From contig CM034144.1 of NCBI GenBank assembly GCA_019914995.1, positions 1,312,001 to 1,376,000 on the forward strand: DNA of 64,000 bases, given 5' to 3'. The position numbers were made by a program, and so were the translations under genes. The notes under the pieces were generated by a model. It did not search any database, was not told the DNA's origin, and saw nothing but the letters and a program-made list of their open reading frames with translations. The DNA is from Acanthochlamys bracteata (Eukaryota > Streptophyta > Magnoliopsida > Pandanales > Velloziaceae). Shown piece after piece: positions 32,799-46,700 of this stretch. Numbering within the stretch: position 1 is the stretch's first letter; every line of letters begins with the position of its first letter.

Positions 32799-35672
32799 TC
32801 ACTTGCCAAATATCAAACATTTATTATGTTTAACTCCATCCATGGTCGTCGATGTGGGGTGGTTGTTCTGTTTTGATTGCTGTTTTGAAAAGGAGCGTTT
32901 CTCCATAGCACTTACAAACTTCCTCAAGTGCTTTATATACTCCGGATATGTTTCTAAATTACAGTGTCCACCGCCCTTGATCCACAATGGATCGCACTTT
33001 TCCTTGGCCAGTTCCCACAGGCGCTTCCCGTGAGACCAATCAACTATATCATCAGCAGTCCCCTGCAAGCAATATTGTGGATGATAGTTGAAACAAATAT
33101 TAGCTGTGAGAGAGAATAATCATAAATCAAGCTGAACAGCTGCAATGTAACTTCAGGATAACCAAAGTAACTTGTCTGTTTAGGTGCCTTAAAATGACTT
33201 TACAATGCAACCTATAACAAGTTCTGAAAACTAGCAGATTTGAAGTAATTTCATCATCCTTGCCCATAAATTCACTGCATTCCTCATATTACTATAACAT
33301 GTATGCTTAGTTGGTTGTGCATGCCTTTCCTGAGTTACTTTCTTCACCACCCTCTATAAGGAGCAGGTGGCGAGTGAACAATGGCAGTAGGAATGTGTGC
33401 ATTTGGTTGGAAGAGAGCCATGTTTTAAGGTAATAAAGCAAATGTCCTACAGATCAATACAAACACACATATATATGAATTTGCATATTATATTAGCTGC
33501 ATGCATCCCAAATGGCCCAATACCCGTTTTAGGATGCTGACGTAAGATGTGACAAACAAATTACAAAATCAAATAAGATAACAAATGAGAAGTACTTACA
33601 TGTATAACAAACACGGGGCAGTTGACCAGTCGTATTTTGTCAATATTCTGTATAGTTAGAGATGTTAGAGCAGAAATGTTACAAAGGTAAAAAAAAATGC
33701 TCATTATAATCAAGGACTGGATTGTACTTTGAATATATCAAACCAGAATGTCAGTTTCACTGGATACAAGACCCTTATGCCTGAGAGTATTGCACTGTGA
33801 AGGACAACACCTCTTAACTTTTGCAACCGAGCAGCTAAGTGCAGGGTTGGTCCACTACCAACAGACTGGCCATACAGAATCAGATCCTCTTGTCTAATAT
33901 TATACTCCTCTTTCAAGCAATCATAAACAGCTTCTATGTCACAGTATGTGTTGAATTCTGATGGCTGGTAGTAAACAAGTAGAATAAGTGAACATCTCAT
34001 AGACATAACAACAGGGAGCAGAAACATCGAACTTATTTCAGGTTTCAAGTTTGTTTGAGAAATAAATTAATGGTTTTTATCATTCTTGAACACAAGGATT
34101 CTCCAATAAGCTCATGGATTGCATGATTGTAACCCCCAGAATCAAAATTTTGATTGTAAATTTCACAGGGACAGACACTGAAACCTTTACCTTCAAGGAT
34201 TCAGCATTGAGAGACTTATTCCATTAAATAGGTAAAAGCTCATGACATTTTAACGTTAATAAGTGCTTGAGAAACCTCATTAGCAAGGACAAAAAAATTG
34301 AGGGAGAGAGTACCTTCCCCGTAGAAGCTCCATAACCAGAATAATCGTAACTGCATGAATATGAGAAGAGCATGTAGTCACAGAATTCAAGAAAAACTTA
34401 TTCCATACTGTAATGTATATAAGATATTACAGTCACATTGTAAAGGAGATGTCTGCAACCCAACCAAATTGGACGGAACCCAATCACCAGAACAGAAAAT
34501 GGATCATAGGTGTGGTAGTTAAAATCGAAAAGATGGCAAAAGAACATTAGACTTTAACTCAAACACGCATTCAAAGGATTTCTTTATAAAAGTCTAGAAC
34601 AGGGTAAATAAATAAAAAAAATCACAGTGAACGTAAAATATAAGTCCAAGCATGGTACTAGAATTGACATCCAAAAAATTTCACCAGAGAAAAGGTTTGA
34701 CATAAAAGAATTACATTACTATATAAAAAAAATGAATAATAGCCTTTCTTTATGTTACAAGTCAGAATCAATTATAATGAGGAGATGTCTAGACTCTAGA
34801 GGAGAGGAACAGACTTAGAAAAAAATTACTGGGGCTACATCTAGCTAAGCATGCCTTATAGAATAATCCGAGTGACGGAATTTTACAAGAAATATGTATA
34901 TACATGATATATCACAGACCAGCCGTAGAAACTCTTGGAATTGGTTACAAGAACAGAAACTGACAAAACCAAACATACACAGATTTTCCTCAAATTTGAA
35001 TTTTCATTTTTTCCAATTCGCTTGCAGAAAGTACATTTAATTCATCGATTGACTTTTTCCATATTAAAAATGAAATAAAACATTCATTCAGGTATGCACC
35101 AAACATAAACCAAAGCATCCAATTCAACCAAAAAAAAAGAAAAAAACCAAAAAGCAACATTATTCCTGAACAAAGGCATGAGAACAAATTAACTTGCGAC
35201 CAGCTATCTTTACCAAGACAAAGGTTTCAAATAAAAACTAATACTAATATTAATAACCAAAGCTGACTAAAATCAAATTCGGTAACCCATGATCAAATTA
35301 AGCTCCAAACAACTCACCACCAACAACAAGAAGAACAAAATTTTCACAAGCTAAACTACAGAAAATTGACTACCTCATGATACTAACACGGAGACGTTGC
35401 CGTAGCTGGACAAACAAATGCAACATCTGTCCAATATCAGCAGCATTTCCATGCGAATACAACAACGTGAGCTTCGCATCACGGTGTCTCCAAAACGCCG
35501 AAACAAGTCTGTTCCCTGCACGCGTTCCGAGCACACGGACCTCAACATCATCTCCCTCTGCAACTCCTGTCACCGTCAGTTTCCCATCTGGCGCTCTACA
35601 AACGTCATACGTGGCCGGCTCCGGCGGAAAGAAAGCTAACCTCGCAGCCACCCCTGATGTTACATTTCCCAT
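32799..35672 (-). CDS. ABHD17-like alpha/beta hydrolase (putative protein depalmitoylase)
   Basis: Five exons on the minus strand: 35672-35374, 34350-34314 (37 nt), 33964-33728, 33647-33600 and 33062-32799; phases agree and give 294 residues. The fold markers are clear: [14 protein letters not shown] (oxyanion region, about 71-83), [12 protein letters not shown], nucleophile S146 in GQSVGSG, catalytic D211 in [11 protein letters not shown] and H240 in KGGGHCN. Animal ABHD17 proteins remove palmitate from membrane proteins; plant relatives include many uncharacterised members. The start MGNVTS fits an N-myristoylation signal, which suggests membrane association without the Cys-rich N-terminus of animal forms. 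The tail after about residue 260 is variable and ends [10 protein letters not shown]. Function is by family. Confidence 0.92.
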
Positions 35673-37228
35673 TTTACCCTTTTTCTTTTCACCTTCTCAA
35701 TGAAAGTGTGATGGAAATGTTATCACCACCATTCTGCTTTCTTCTTGTTTGAAAACCAAGCTGTGGTTGCTGCTGCTGCTGCTTCTGGTATTTTAATCAG
35801 TGTGTTAAATCAAGTTACAGAAATCCATACATCAATATGAGATTCTACAACAAATTTCTTTGAATTGATTTTGGTTTTCTGGGTTCTCCTCTCTCCTGAA
35901 GGAGGAAGAGAGAGAAGAGAAGCGGGTGGGAGAAAGTGATGATGGATGTTTATTAGATGGGAATAATTAAATGAAGTGGTGATTTGGATTTGTTGTCTAA
36001 AGATGGGAGGAACAAAAAAAAAAGGATCTGGATTCTAGAAAGCATTTGGAATTTAAAATGTTGGGACTTGGGATGATTATTTAAATAAATTAAATGATTA
36101 ATTTGGGTATAAATTTTAATTCTGTTATTCAAATCTCGCGATCACGCGATCATAATTCTATCTCATAATTTTTTTAAAGGAAATGACGAAATTATATGAG
36201 AAAAAAGAAAGCAAATTGTTGCTCAAAGCATTAAATAGACGGTTTAGATTCAGTTAAAAGTGTAGACGTTTTAATCTGATGAATAAAAATATATTAAAAA
36301 AATAAGTTATTGTATAGTAAAAATAAATTATTATAAATATACGGTTGAAAATATAGTTAATTAAAAAAATATTTTATAAGAAAGTAAATTAAAATTAATT
36401 TTTAGTGATCAAAATAAATTACAAAGATGAAAAAAGTTTGTGCGAAGCAGAGTGGTCAAACCTTAGTCAAACCAGACATTCTTCTTTCTTTTCCTTTCTC
36501 TTGATTGATAGTTTTGGCGTTTAGCTTTGCTGCGTTATAGATGATCTTGTTTGGCAAAGTGATCTTGTGTTGTGCAGTGAACAGGAAACACTATGATGAG
36601 GGCTACACTAGACCAGTTTGACGATATTAGTGTGTATTCTTTTCACCATTATAACTTATTTATTTTATTAAAAAATATTTTTGACTCACTTTTAGCTACA
36701 TAAGAAAAAGAAAATATCACTTCTAACTTATTTTTTTAAAAATATAAAAAAAATTATTTTTCTAATAATACTATTTATATTAATTTATTTTTTAATTATT
36801 TACTTTTTAATAACTTATTTTTAATTTAAAAAATACTTTTACTTGTTTAAGGTGTGTTAGGATTGAGTGAGTACTTTCAGCCAAAATATTATTTTTTATC
36901 TCACTTTGAGTGCTTAATTATTACATTTCGAGATAACTTTAAAATCATAAATCTAAATTTTATTAAAATATAAAAATAATTAATAAATTTATATTTATAA
37001 AATATAAAATTTTTATTTATTAAAATTGATCTACTATCAGTATACATTTTTAACAATTTGGATTAGACCTTAATATGCATAATATATAGTAATTTTTTAA
37101 TAAAATTAAAATTCTACTAATATGAGAATTTTTTATTGATTGTCTTTTAAAAATTTAGGGTTGTTTGTGCAGCACTCTCTTCACTGCTCCTGTATTTAAT
37201 ATATTTATCTTGTTGATATGCTCTTCTA

Positions 37229-37735
37229 ACAGCTTCATTTAGGAGTATCAAAATAAATTAACAAGTAAGATTTGGATCGAAACATTTAATTACTAATTAA
37301 ATTATCATAATTATCAACTCTAGCTCAACTTATTTAATAACCAAGTCAAACTCGGATCAACTCATTTAATGATCAAAATTATTAATGATAACTATAAAAA
37401 TTAATTTCTAATTAATAAAGAATAATTGCTAGTTAATATATATACTAGAAAAAGTTATTTTAACAAAACCTATAAATTAAGTAAGAATTAATTAAAATAT
37501 AATCAGTATGAAATATATAAAATAAATTAAAATTTAATGTTTTATTTTAAATATTTTTAATTAGTTATTATTTTCTATACAAATAATTATACGAATTAGA
37601 CAGATTAATTTTTTATCAATTTGAAACTAGCTTGAACTTATTAAATTAATTAATTTTAGATTGATCCGAAATGCTCAAAACTGTCTAAAATGAAACCCAA
37701 TCCAATTACTCGATTTGAATGGAGCCATTTCGGAT
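37229..37735 (+). repeat. hAT-like non-autonomous element, copy 3 (degenerate)
   Basis: Shares the phrase AAACTCGGATCAACTCATTT and the AT-rich core of the 14749-15200 element in the same orientation. The ends are too worn to define. Confidence 0.4.
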
Positions 37736-39292
37736 TAGGTTCACAAAACAAACTATATATTGACAGCATTCACTAAATTATATAAAGTGTCACTATCTTT
37801 CTTTACATAGGCGTTTTTACTATATGCCTGATATTAATTGGTTGCACTCTAAGTGGGAAAGAAATGAGTTATATGGAAGTCTCACTTAAGACTCAAATAT
37901 ATAGTAATCGCCTATCTCTTTCGAAGCAAAATTTTTAAAGTCGATTGAATTCTTTGAAAATCAGCGTTGGATTTATTTCACTCGTGCTATCAAGATAACC
38001 AATCCTTACAATTCTTTATGCTCGAGCTTCCACAACTGTTGACAATTATCTCCTAATGGTGCTATTTTTTGCCCATTCATGAGTGGATTCATTTGCTTCA
38101 TGGTGCATTCTCTTAGTTGTGCTGTTATTGTTATAGTATTCTACAACATCGCTACCATTTCATGTTTTAACAAAGTTTAATTGCTCTGATACTCTAATAA
38201 TTTGATCAGAAATTTAATCCATTCAGCAATCTTCAGAATCTAGCCAAAATATTCTAACTCTGATGACTCCAATCAATCCAATAGTGATAAGTCTCTAATT
38301 GCAAATAGATAAAATAAAATCTATTTTCTTGAGATTTGACATTTATTTTTTTAGTGTTAGAATTGCTATCTAAGAATTATAAGCGAAATATATTGTGAAA
38401 TTTTTTTTAGAATCGGAAGGTTCTATGCTAATTCTAAAGTTGTTGTTCATGAATAACCAAACATATAAAATCACTTTTTAGAATATGATTTTGCATAACC
38501 GAATACAAAATTGGACTAATTTTTACAAACTCATATTTGAAAAAACTCATTTAAAAAACCTTCTGAAAATCACTTCTAAGTAACCAAATATACCCTTACG
38601 CGAGCTGTAATTCAAAATTCTTATTCCTTATGTGTTATTTATTTCTCTAAAGAAAATTTGTTATTTGTAAAATTCAAAATTTAACATCTGTTTATAAGAA
38701 AATAAAAAATATATTTAGGTATATTTTTGTATTCAGTTTTAACTTCTTATTTTAAAAAAAAAAGTTAATATGTTTGATAATGCTTTTTAATTTTATATCA
38801 TATTTTCATATATAAAAGATCAACCTTTAAACCAAAAAAGAATCGATGATCTACACCTAGCAACACCGCACTTTTAGGTGCTATTCTCAAATTTAATTTG
38901 TAAACTAATAGAAATGTGCAAGTATACGGCTTCATCTTATTTCAGTAATTAATATCATAAATTACGCCCTGAGTTGCTTATTTTAAGTGGTGAGGTAGTT
39001 CAAAACTATATTATTAACATTTATGAAACATCTAATTAAAAAACCTCTCAGTTGAATATATTTCAAGCATGTGTGGAATAGCTGAAATTAAAAACTTTTG
39101 AAAAGAAATTAGAAAACTTTTATAATTTGTTGATAAAATATTGTACTTATAGTAATTTCATGATGTATAATTAATCTTTATTTATTAAATTTTTGAAGAA
39201 ACTTTTTAGATTATTGTATAGGACTTTTTGAGCTAAAAGGCTCAAAATAGTATTCCAAACGTGATGGCAAACACGTCCTTTTTTTATGATTA

Positions 39293-39552
39293 GGTGTGCT
39301 GCAATCTTATGAAAATGAGTTTTATGGAAAATCTTTTTGTAAAATGAAGTCGGTAAAAAGTATAGTTTGGTGCAAGTAGAGTTCGAAATGATAATTAAAA
39401 CATTTAAAGTAAAATCTAAAATAAAATTTTTGTGAAAGTGAAGTTCTATTTAAAAGTAATAGTAACATTCAGAATTATAACTGAAACACATGAAATAACC
39501 AAACTTTAAATTTGAAAAAAAAAGTAGAGTTTGGTGCATTTGAAATATGCCG
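39293..39552 (+). repeat. Tourist-like MITE copy (TTA target duplication)
   Basis: About 260 bp between TTA at 39290-39292 and TTA at 39553-39555. The right end CATTTGAAATATGCCG fits the family; the left end GGTGTGCTGCAATCTTATG is only weakly conserved. The interior matches the 11472 and 21180 copies. Confidence 0.55.
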
Positions 39553-40653
39553 TTAAAAAAACCGAAGGATTGTGTCATCTAGTTCCGCAATGCTAATGCA
39601 TACACCGAAATAAATAGTAGTATTCTTCATGTACCCAAAATAAAAGCATTCTTTCGCAATCTCTCTAAGTAATACCATAAGAACTCCCAATTTTTGATAT
39701 TTCAAATATTGAAACCTAACCATTAATTACATCAAAATATCAAAGCAAACCTATGTATAATTCCTTTGCCTTCCTTAATTTGGATGTGGTTCTTTTGGCT
39801 AATCACCTTCGAGATGGTACCAAATTTTGCAGCTTTTTAGTGAATCAAACAAAAAATAAATTTGTGTGCCAGCATTACTTAATAACAATATCCTTTTCCT
39901 AAATTAGGAATATTTAGGAGTACTTTTCATAAAAAATTTAAAGAAAAAGTAATTTAGAGATTTTTAAAAATGGGTTTTATTGTTTGGACCTAAAAAAAAT
40001 AATATTCTGCGCGTAGAATTTTTCTGTATTTTATAAATTTTTTAAAAAATTTATAAAATATATAAAAAGTTTAATAAAAATATAAAATTAAAATTAAAAT
40101 AAAAAATTTAAAAGTACTTTCAAACAACATCTTACTCTATTCTAAGAAAACCAATTCCTTCCGACGTATAAGATTCGTTTCAGATTCTAAATCTGTATAT
40201 ATAATATCGTATTTTTTTTCTGTTGTCGTTTAAAATTGTTTAAAATAAATAGTTGTATTGGTATAATAGTTTAGTATAGTTCGCGTAAAATAATTTTTTA
40301 TTGTTAATAGTTTGTATAAATTTATTATTGATAATCTTAAGGGATTACTGTTAAAACAATGTTGATAAAAGAAAAGAACGAAAAGAAATAAGGTAAGAGA
40401 AAGAGCAAGACCGACAAAGAAATAAGAGAGAAAGAAGTAAGAGTTTGATTGATTGATTGTGCATGGGTGTGGGGCCCGGTTTTCTTGCAAAACCAACTAA
40501 CTTTTTTCTATAATCGTATCGACAGTGGAACCACGTTATTGGTTTTTCTCAGCTTTCGGGATTTTACAAGGTTAATTAATTTTTCGCAGCTGAAAAAAAT
40601 AATTAAATTGATTTTCTCTCTCTACTACCTTCTTCATTCATCAAACGCATGCC

Positions 40654-40660
40654 TATAAAT
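40654..40660 (+). promoter_or_regulatory. TATA box of CALS5
   Basis: TATAAAT lies 89 bp upstream of the CALS5 ATG. It predicts a transcription start near 40685 and a leader of about 55-60 nt. Confidence 0.6.
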
Positions 40661-40713
40661 ACCTCGATCATTGTTGTCCATACCAGTTTTTCATTTGAAG
40701 AAAAATTTAACAC

Positions 40714-40733
40714 AGAGAGAGAGAGAGAGAGAG
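40714..40733 (+). repeat. AG repeat in the CALS5 leader
   Basis: Ten AG units just before the start codon, within the predicted 5' leader. GA/CT repeats in plant leaders can bind BPC (GAGA-binding) proteins; use here is inference. Confidence 0.6.
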
Positions 40734-40742
40734 GGAGGAAGG

Positions 40743-43700
40743 ATGGAACCGGCGTCGACATCAGCAATGTCGGGGCCGCAGGGCTTGTCACGGCGGCCTT
40801 CGAGGAGCGCTGCCATGGCTACGTTCACCATGGAGGTGTTCGATAACGAAGTTGTTCCTCCTTCTTTGGCCGGGATTGGCCCAATTATGCGCGTTGCATC
40901 AGAGATCGAGCATGAGCGCCCTCGCGTTGCTTATCTCTGTACTTCCCTTTTCTCTTCTCCTTGATCTTCATTGTAGCATTGATAGGAACGGGCAGATTGA
41001 TGACGTAGATCAGCTTCATTGTTTGATTCATGCTTTGAATTGGATAATTGAGATAATCACTGATTCTTTCTTCCTTAGAATATTGAGATTAAAAGAAAAC
41101 TCCGACGGTTTAAAGCAGGAATAATGTAGTGATAAGATTTAAAGAATGAAAACTCTGACGATTGATTCAATGCTACAATTAAGAGAAAATAATCAATTAT
41201 AAGTGATCTCGAGATAAGAGCGTAAATTTGAGAAGATATTTTCCGTGATTCATAGCTAGCTAGTTGCAGTATCCTTTTTTTTTGACATTCAGGAGAGACA
41301 ATAAAGAGAGCAATAGCTTCGTTCAATAGATCAAATGTCAAATGTATACAATTTAGTTGTAGTAATCCAGTTTACTGTTGGAAGAGAAGATTTGATCTGT
41401 TTTTGTTTTCTCATAAAAACGTAAAAAAGATTATCAGCCACGGCCATGTTATAGTAGATCGAGAATGAAATGAACAGAGGAGAAGATACGATTGCTTATT
41501 CGATTGGTTTTGTTTTTGTTTCGTAGGTCGATTCTATGCTTTCGAGAAAGCTCACCGACTCGATCCGAGCTCCAGTGGACGTGGAGTTAGGCAGTTCAAG
41601 ACCGGACTTCTCCAGCGCTTGGAAAGGGTGAGTTACCGAGATCCTTATAATCTTTCCCGCTTGAATCTCGATTTTTCTTCGAATTGCTGCCGATTAACTT
41701 CAATTTTTCTCTCCAAATGAAACGAGCAAGAAATGTTTTCTTCTCTCTTCTTACATTAGAGAAGAATTAAAATAAATGAAACGATAATAAGCTTCTCCTG
41801 TAACGTTCTTGTCGCTGTTAATCGATGATTGTAGATGAATTCAACACCGCTTCTTTCGTGGTTATTGTCTAAACGTTAGCGGGAATGCGAATCTCGCGTT
41901 CAAATCTTTAATGGGCATTTCCGTCATTTCAGTTGAATAGTTTTATTTTCTTTGCTTTTTCAAATTAATGATGAATCTGTGCCCCGCGTCAATCTAATTT
42001 CTGATATTTCTAAAGAATTAAATAGAATTTAGTATGGTAATGCCATGTTTTCTTTCGGGATAAACCGAGTTGATATTATTGTTGTCAGCCAGATGTGTTC
42101 GCTCACAGAAACCACATAAATTTCTGGTAGCAAGTTCCTAAATTCTATCAATGTAAGTTTTTGATTCATTCTTTCCTCTTGTATCTCTTCCCCTAATTTT
42201 CCTTACTACCTCGTCGGCTGAAATTTTCTGTTGTGAACTAACGAGAATGTAATATGAAAAAATTTAGAGGACTTTCAAAGCAGTTCTTTTGATCTTAGTC
42301 TTTGGGAGTCGACATTTTTGCTATATGTTTCTTTAGCAAAATGATTTCCTGCAACTGTTCACTTTTATCTGGACAGTGGATGCTGTGGTTCTACAAAATG
42401 AGATTACTACCATACAATTAAATTTATGATTGGTTGACTGCATTGGTTCTAATAAAAGGTAATTATTGTTAGATTTTGTGGGAAACTTTATTTACCTGCT
42501 TTTTGATGATATGTTTAGAATAGCTTTCCGGTTTAAATTTCAGTTACTCAGTCAATAGGTTGGCATACTTAATCCAAATTTTAAGTCACTGCTAAGATAA
42601 AGTCTCCCCCGGTTGAGATTATATTAAGGAAACAAGTGTCAGTACTGCTATCATCTTTGTATAGTATCCAGAAATGCCTTGAACTCTAATATTTGCCTTT
42701 GGTTAGTTCCTTACAAACTCCCTTATGGGCAAGAATGAGGTCTCAGTTTTTGTAGATGTTGCTTCCTGACTCAGTTTATAATTCGACTTTATGATACAGG
42801 ATAATACTCCAAGTCTAGCCAAAAGAGTGAAAAAGAGTGATGCACGTGAAATCGAGAGTTTCTATCAGCAGTATTATGAAAACTACGTTCGAGCACTGGA
42901 CAAAGGCGAGCAAGCAGATAGGTAAATTTGGTTTTCTTGAAAGAAGGAGCTCTTAGCTCACTTAAAAATGATGTAGCCTCATGCTCAACTACGTCCTTAA
43001 ACAGAGCACAGCTTGGGAAAGCATATCAAACTGCTGGTGTTCTATTTGAAGTGCTTTGTGCAGTTAACAAGACCGAAGAAGTTGCTCCTGAGGTCAGTAA
43101 ACATTCTTTGTCCTTTGTTTTTGAACAAGGGTATGTTGAGTGCTTTCCCACATTCATGACTCATAGCATTCCACTCACTTTGAATATTCGTTTGGCATTC
43201 TTTGCCAGATCATTGCAGCAGCGAGAGATGTCCAGGAGAAGAAGGAAATCTACACCCCTTACAACATTCTTCCTTTGGATGCTGCTGGCGCTTGCCAATC
43301 TATTATGCAACTTGAGGAGGTATCATAAACCACATATGCAGCAAGTTCTTTCATTACCTGACAATAAGCATTGCACCTTGATGTTCATAATATGAGAATA
43401 ATATAAAAGTTGTCTGATGGTTCCTGTAGTTGGCAATGAATTCTACTGACTTTGTTACATTTATATAGGTTAAAGCAGCAGTTGCTGCTTTGCGGAACAC
43501 AAGAGGTTTGAGTTGGCCCTCTTCCTTTGAGCAGCAAAAGCAGAAAACAGGGGATTTGGATATTCTTGATTGGTTAAGGGCTATGTTTGGTTTTCAGGTG
43601 AGCAGATAATGCAAAATGAGCATAGTCCTTTTTTTTAAATGATATTTTTTCTTTAAACTTCTCTTAAAATGTATTATGAATTTTAGTTCTTTTGAATGAA

Positions 43701-46700
43701 ACATGTTTATTCTTTTTCTTTTTGTTTATAGAGGGACAGTTGCAGAAATCAAAGAGAACACTTGATCTTGTTGCTTGCCAACGTGCACATAAGGCTTACA
43801 CCGAAGCCTGAACCTCTCACTAAGGTGGTATTGATTGTCCTTTGGTTTCTGATTCATGATTGATTATTGGTATACTGTATAATCATGGATCATGATATAG
43901 TGGGACTTCTCTGAGATTGCATTTTTTCTAAAACTAAATTATTCTAGAAGTTTGAAGAGATAGATTCTTCAAATGTTAACTCGCAATGACTAGAATAGAA
44001 TGTTATTGTACAATGACAAGCTCAGATTGTTGTTCTGAGGTCGGACTAAATGAATTTGGAATTGAATGAATGTGCTCATGTAGGAAACAGAGCAAGCATC
44101 TAAGTAAACATAGAACATTGTCCAATTAAAAAAAAACAAAAATATGAATTGATATGGTGTTGTACCAACTGCAAAAACCTGACACGATCCCTTTTTTCTT
44201 CCACACATCACACTAACATTTGCGTTTATTTTTTCCTCCAAATTTCGGTTTCCCATGTACGAGGGGAATAAAGGGTAACTTTTATGTCATGGTTGTTGTG
44301 CCTGATCTTAATCTAATTTACACGAAGAGGTTGATGTCTCCTTAGCAAATTTTAGTTGTTCTATTTTCCTAGTCATTTCCAATAGTGCAGTCTTGCAGAC
44401 AAGATCAAGGTAACTGATTGCAACTACTGGATAAGGCTTGTCATTCTGGTCGTTTCTCTGCTTCATGTACAGTAGATAAATTTGAGATAGTTGTAGAAGC
44501 TAAGATAGAAACTAAAGGTATTTAGTATTTGAGATGAAGTATTTGTTCGCTATTATCTGGTTGGTGCTTTATTTTTATTTTTAATTTTAAGTTGTAGAAT
44601 CAGTGGCCTACCTTATGCAAGATCTTGTTTTTCCCTTTATCCTTATTCCGATGTTTTATGGTCACAAACTGAGCTGAATTTGTGTACCCTCCTTCCTTCT
44701 ATTGTGACCTCCTTCACCACTAGACTGAAATTGAATTAAAAGATTTTTCAAGAGTTTTTGGATGTGTTCTTTCTTAGTCTAGAAGTCAACCAACATGTGA
44801 TGGTTACTCGGTATAGAATTTAGCAGCTGATAATGTGCTTGTTACTCCCAAAGCGTCATCAGGATTTGCATGGACTGAATTATGAAATCTAATATGATGA
44901 AAATCCTTCGGAATTTGGAATTTTCATTGTGGAATTAGATGCAAACTAATCTACTCTCACTGTTGTAGTTGGATGAAAGAGCTGTCGATGCTGTCATGAA
45001 TGACCTATTCAAGAATTATAGGCAATGGTGCAAATTTTTGGGACGCAAGCACAGTTTGAGGTAGGAAGTTTAGAGGTCTGCATTTTGTTAGTATATTAAA
45101 AATTGACCTTTGATATATTTTAATACAATCTTCTCCTACTTTAGGCTTCCTCAAAGCCAACCAGAAATTCAGCAGAGGAAGATTCTCTATATGGGTCTTT
45201 ACCTTCTTATCTGGGGAGAAGCTGCTAATATTCGCTTCATGCCAGAATGTTTGTGCTATATATTTCATAATGTGAGTCTTTTACAAGATAGCTTTATGTT
45301 AACCTATGAGTACTAATATTTAACTTTAACTAGAGAAATGTAATGTAATTTCAGATGGCCTATGAATTGCATGGTCTATTGGCTGGAAATGTTAGTGTTG
45401 TCACTGGAGAAAACATCAGACCTTCATATGGTGGGGATGATGAGGCTTTTCTGAAAAAAGTTATCACCCCAATATATCGTGTCATTGAGAAGGTATATTC
45501 AGACTTTAGAACGTGCAGGCTGCACTGAACGTAATTTTTTCTTAATCCCTTCCATGCCCTGATCTACCAGGAATCAAAAAAGAGCAGGGATGGAAAAGCT
45601 TCTCATTCGGCTTGGTGTAACTATGATGACCTAAATGAATATTTCTGGTCTGTTCACATCATAGTTTGTGGGCCTCTTTTACCTGCACTATCTATTATCA
45701 CTTCACTAAATTAGTTATTCTATTTTGATGCACTTTTAGGTCCACCGATTGTTTTTCTTTGGGATGGCCAATGCGTGAAGATGCAGACTTCTTCAAAGCA
45801 ACACGGCAGTCTAAGGCTGTGGCGCAGGTATTTGTAATAAATGCTGGATTGGAATATTTTATCCAAAAAGAAAAGAAAATGTTGGCATAACTTCATAGTC
45901 ATCCACTCCTATATTGTTCTTAAATGTCTTTCCTATGAGTTATTCAGGGGAGGATGAATCATGAAAGAGGTCCAGGAAAAATTAATTTTGTTGAGACAAG
46001 AACATTTTGGCACATCTATCGAAGTTTTGATCGCCTATGGACATTTTATGTGCTTGCACTACAGGTATTTATATTTTCATTCATTTGACAATTATGATTT
46101 CATTGTATCAAGTGGTGACTACTTCCGATGTTTTTCAATAACTTCAGGCAATGGTTATTATTGGTTGGAGTGGATATTCCGTGAAGGATATTTTTCAGAA
46201 AGATCTGCTGTATTCGATATCTAGCATTTTTGTGACAGCAGCTTTCCTTCGTTTTCTCCAAAGTATGTACTTCAAACAACTCCGTTTTATACATTTCAAG
46301 TGCATTCCATATGCTGCCTATTTTACTATGGCCAAAAATCAGAATATAACCCTTCAGGGACATTGGTTTTTAATCTTTTTCGAGGTTTCTGTATAATGTG
46401 CTCTATACATACATGCGGGTATGTAGTTTGATATTGATACAGTTAGTACTTATTGTCATCTATTAAGAGGTTGACTTACTGGAATGCTATAAACTTTCTT
46501 CTTAAACTATTGGAACATGGAGACACATTTATCTTTGCAGTCTCCTTTAGTTTTGGTATTGAGGTTTCTGATTGTTTCTGCTCCCCAGATCAATAAAACT
46601 ATTCTCACTCTCTGCTATACCTTTGCTAAATAGGTTTGCTGGATCTTGTTCTCAACTTCCCTGGATACCACAGATGGAAGTTCTTAGATGTTCTCAGAGT

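Larger units (their letters stand above)
35673..40653. other. Intergenic region between the ABHD17-like gene and CALS5
   Basis: Back-to-back promoters at the two ends, AT-rich repeats between. It holds an AT-rich repeat at about 36630-36855, a degenerate hAT-like relative at about 37229-37735, a Tourist-like MITE at 39293-39552 and an AT-rich repeat at about 39905-40133. No gene seen. Confidence 0.6.
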
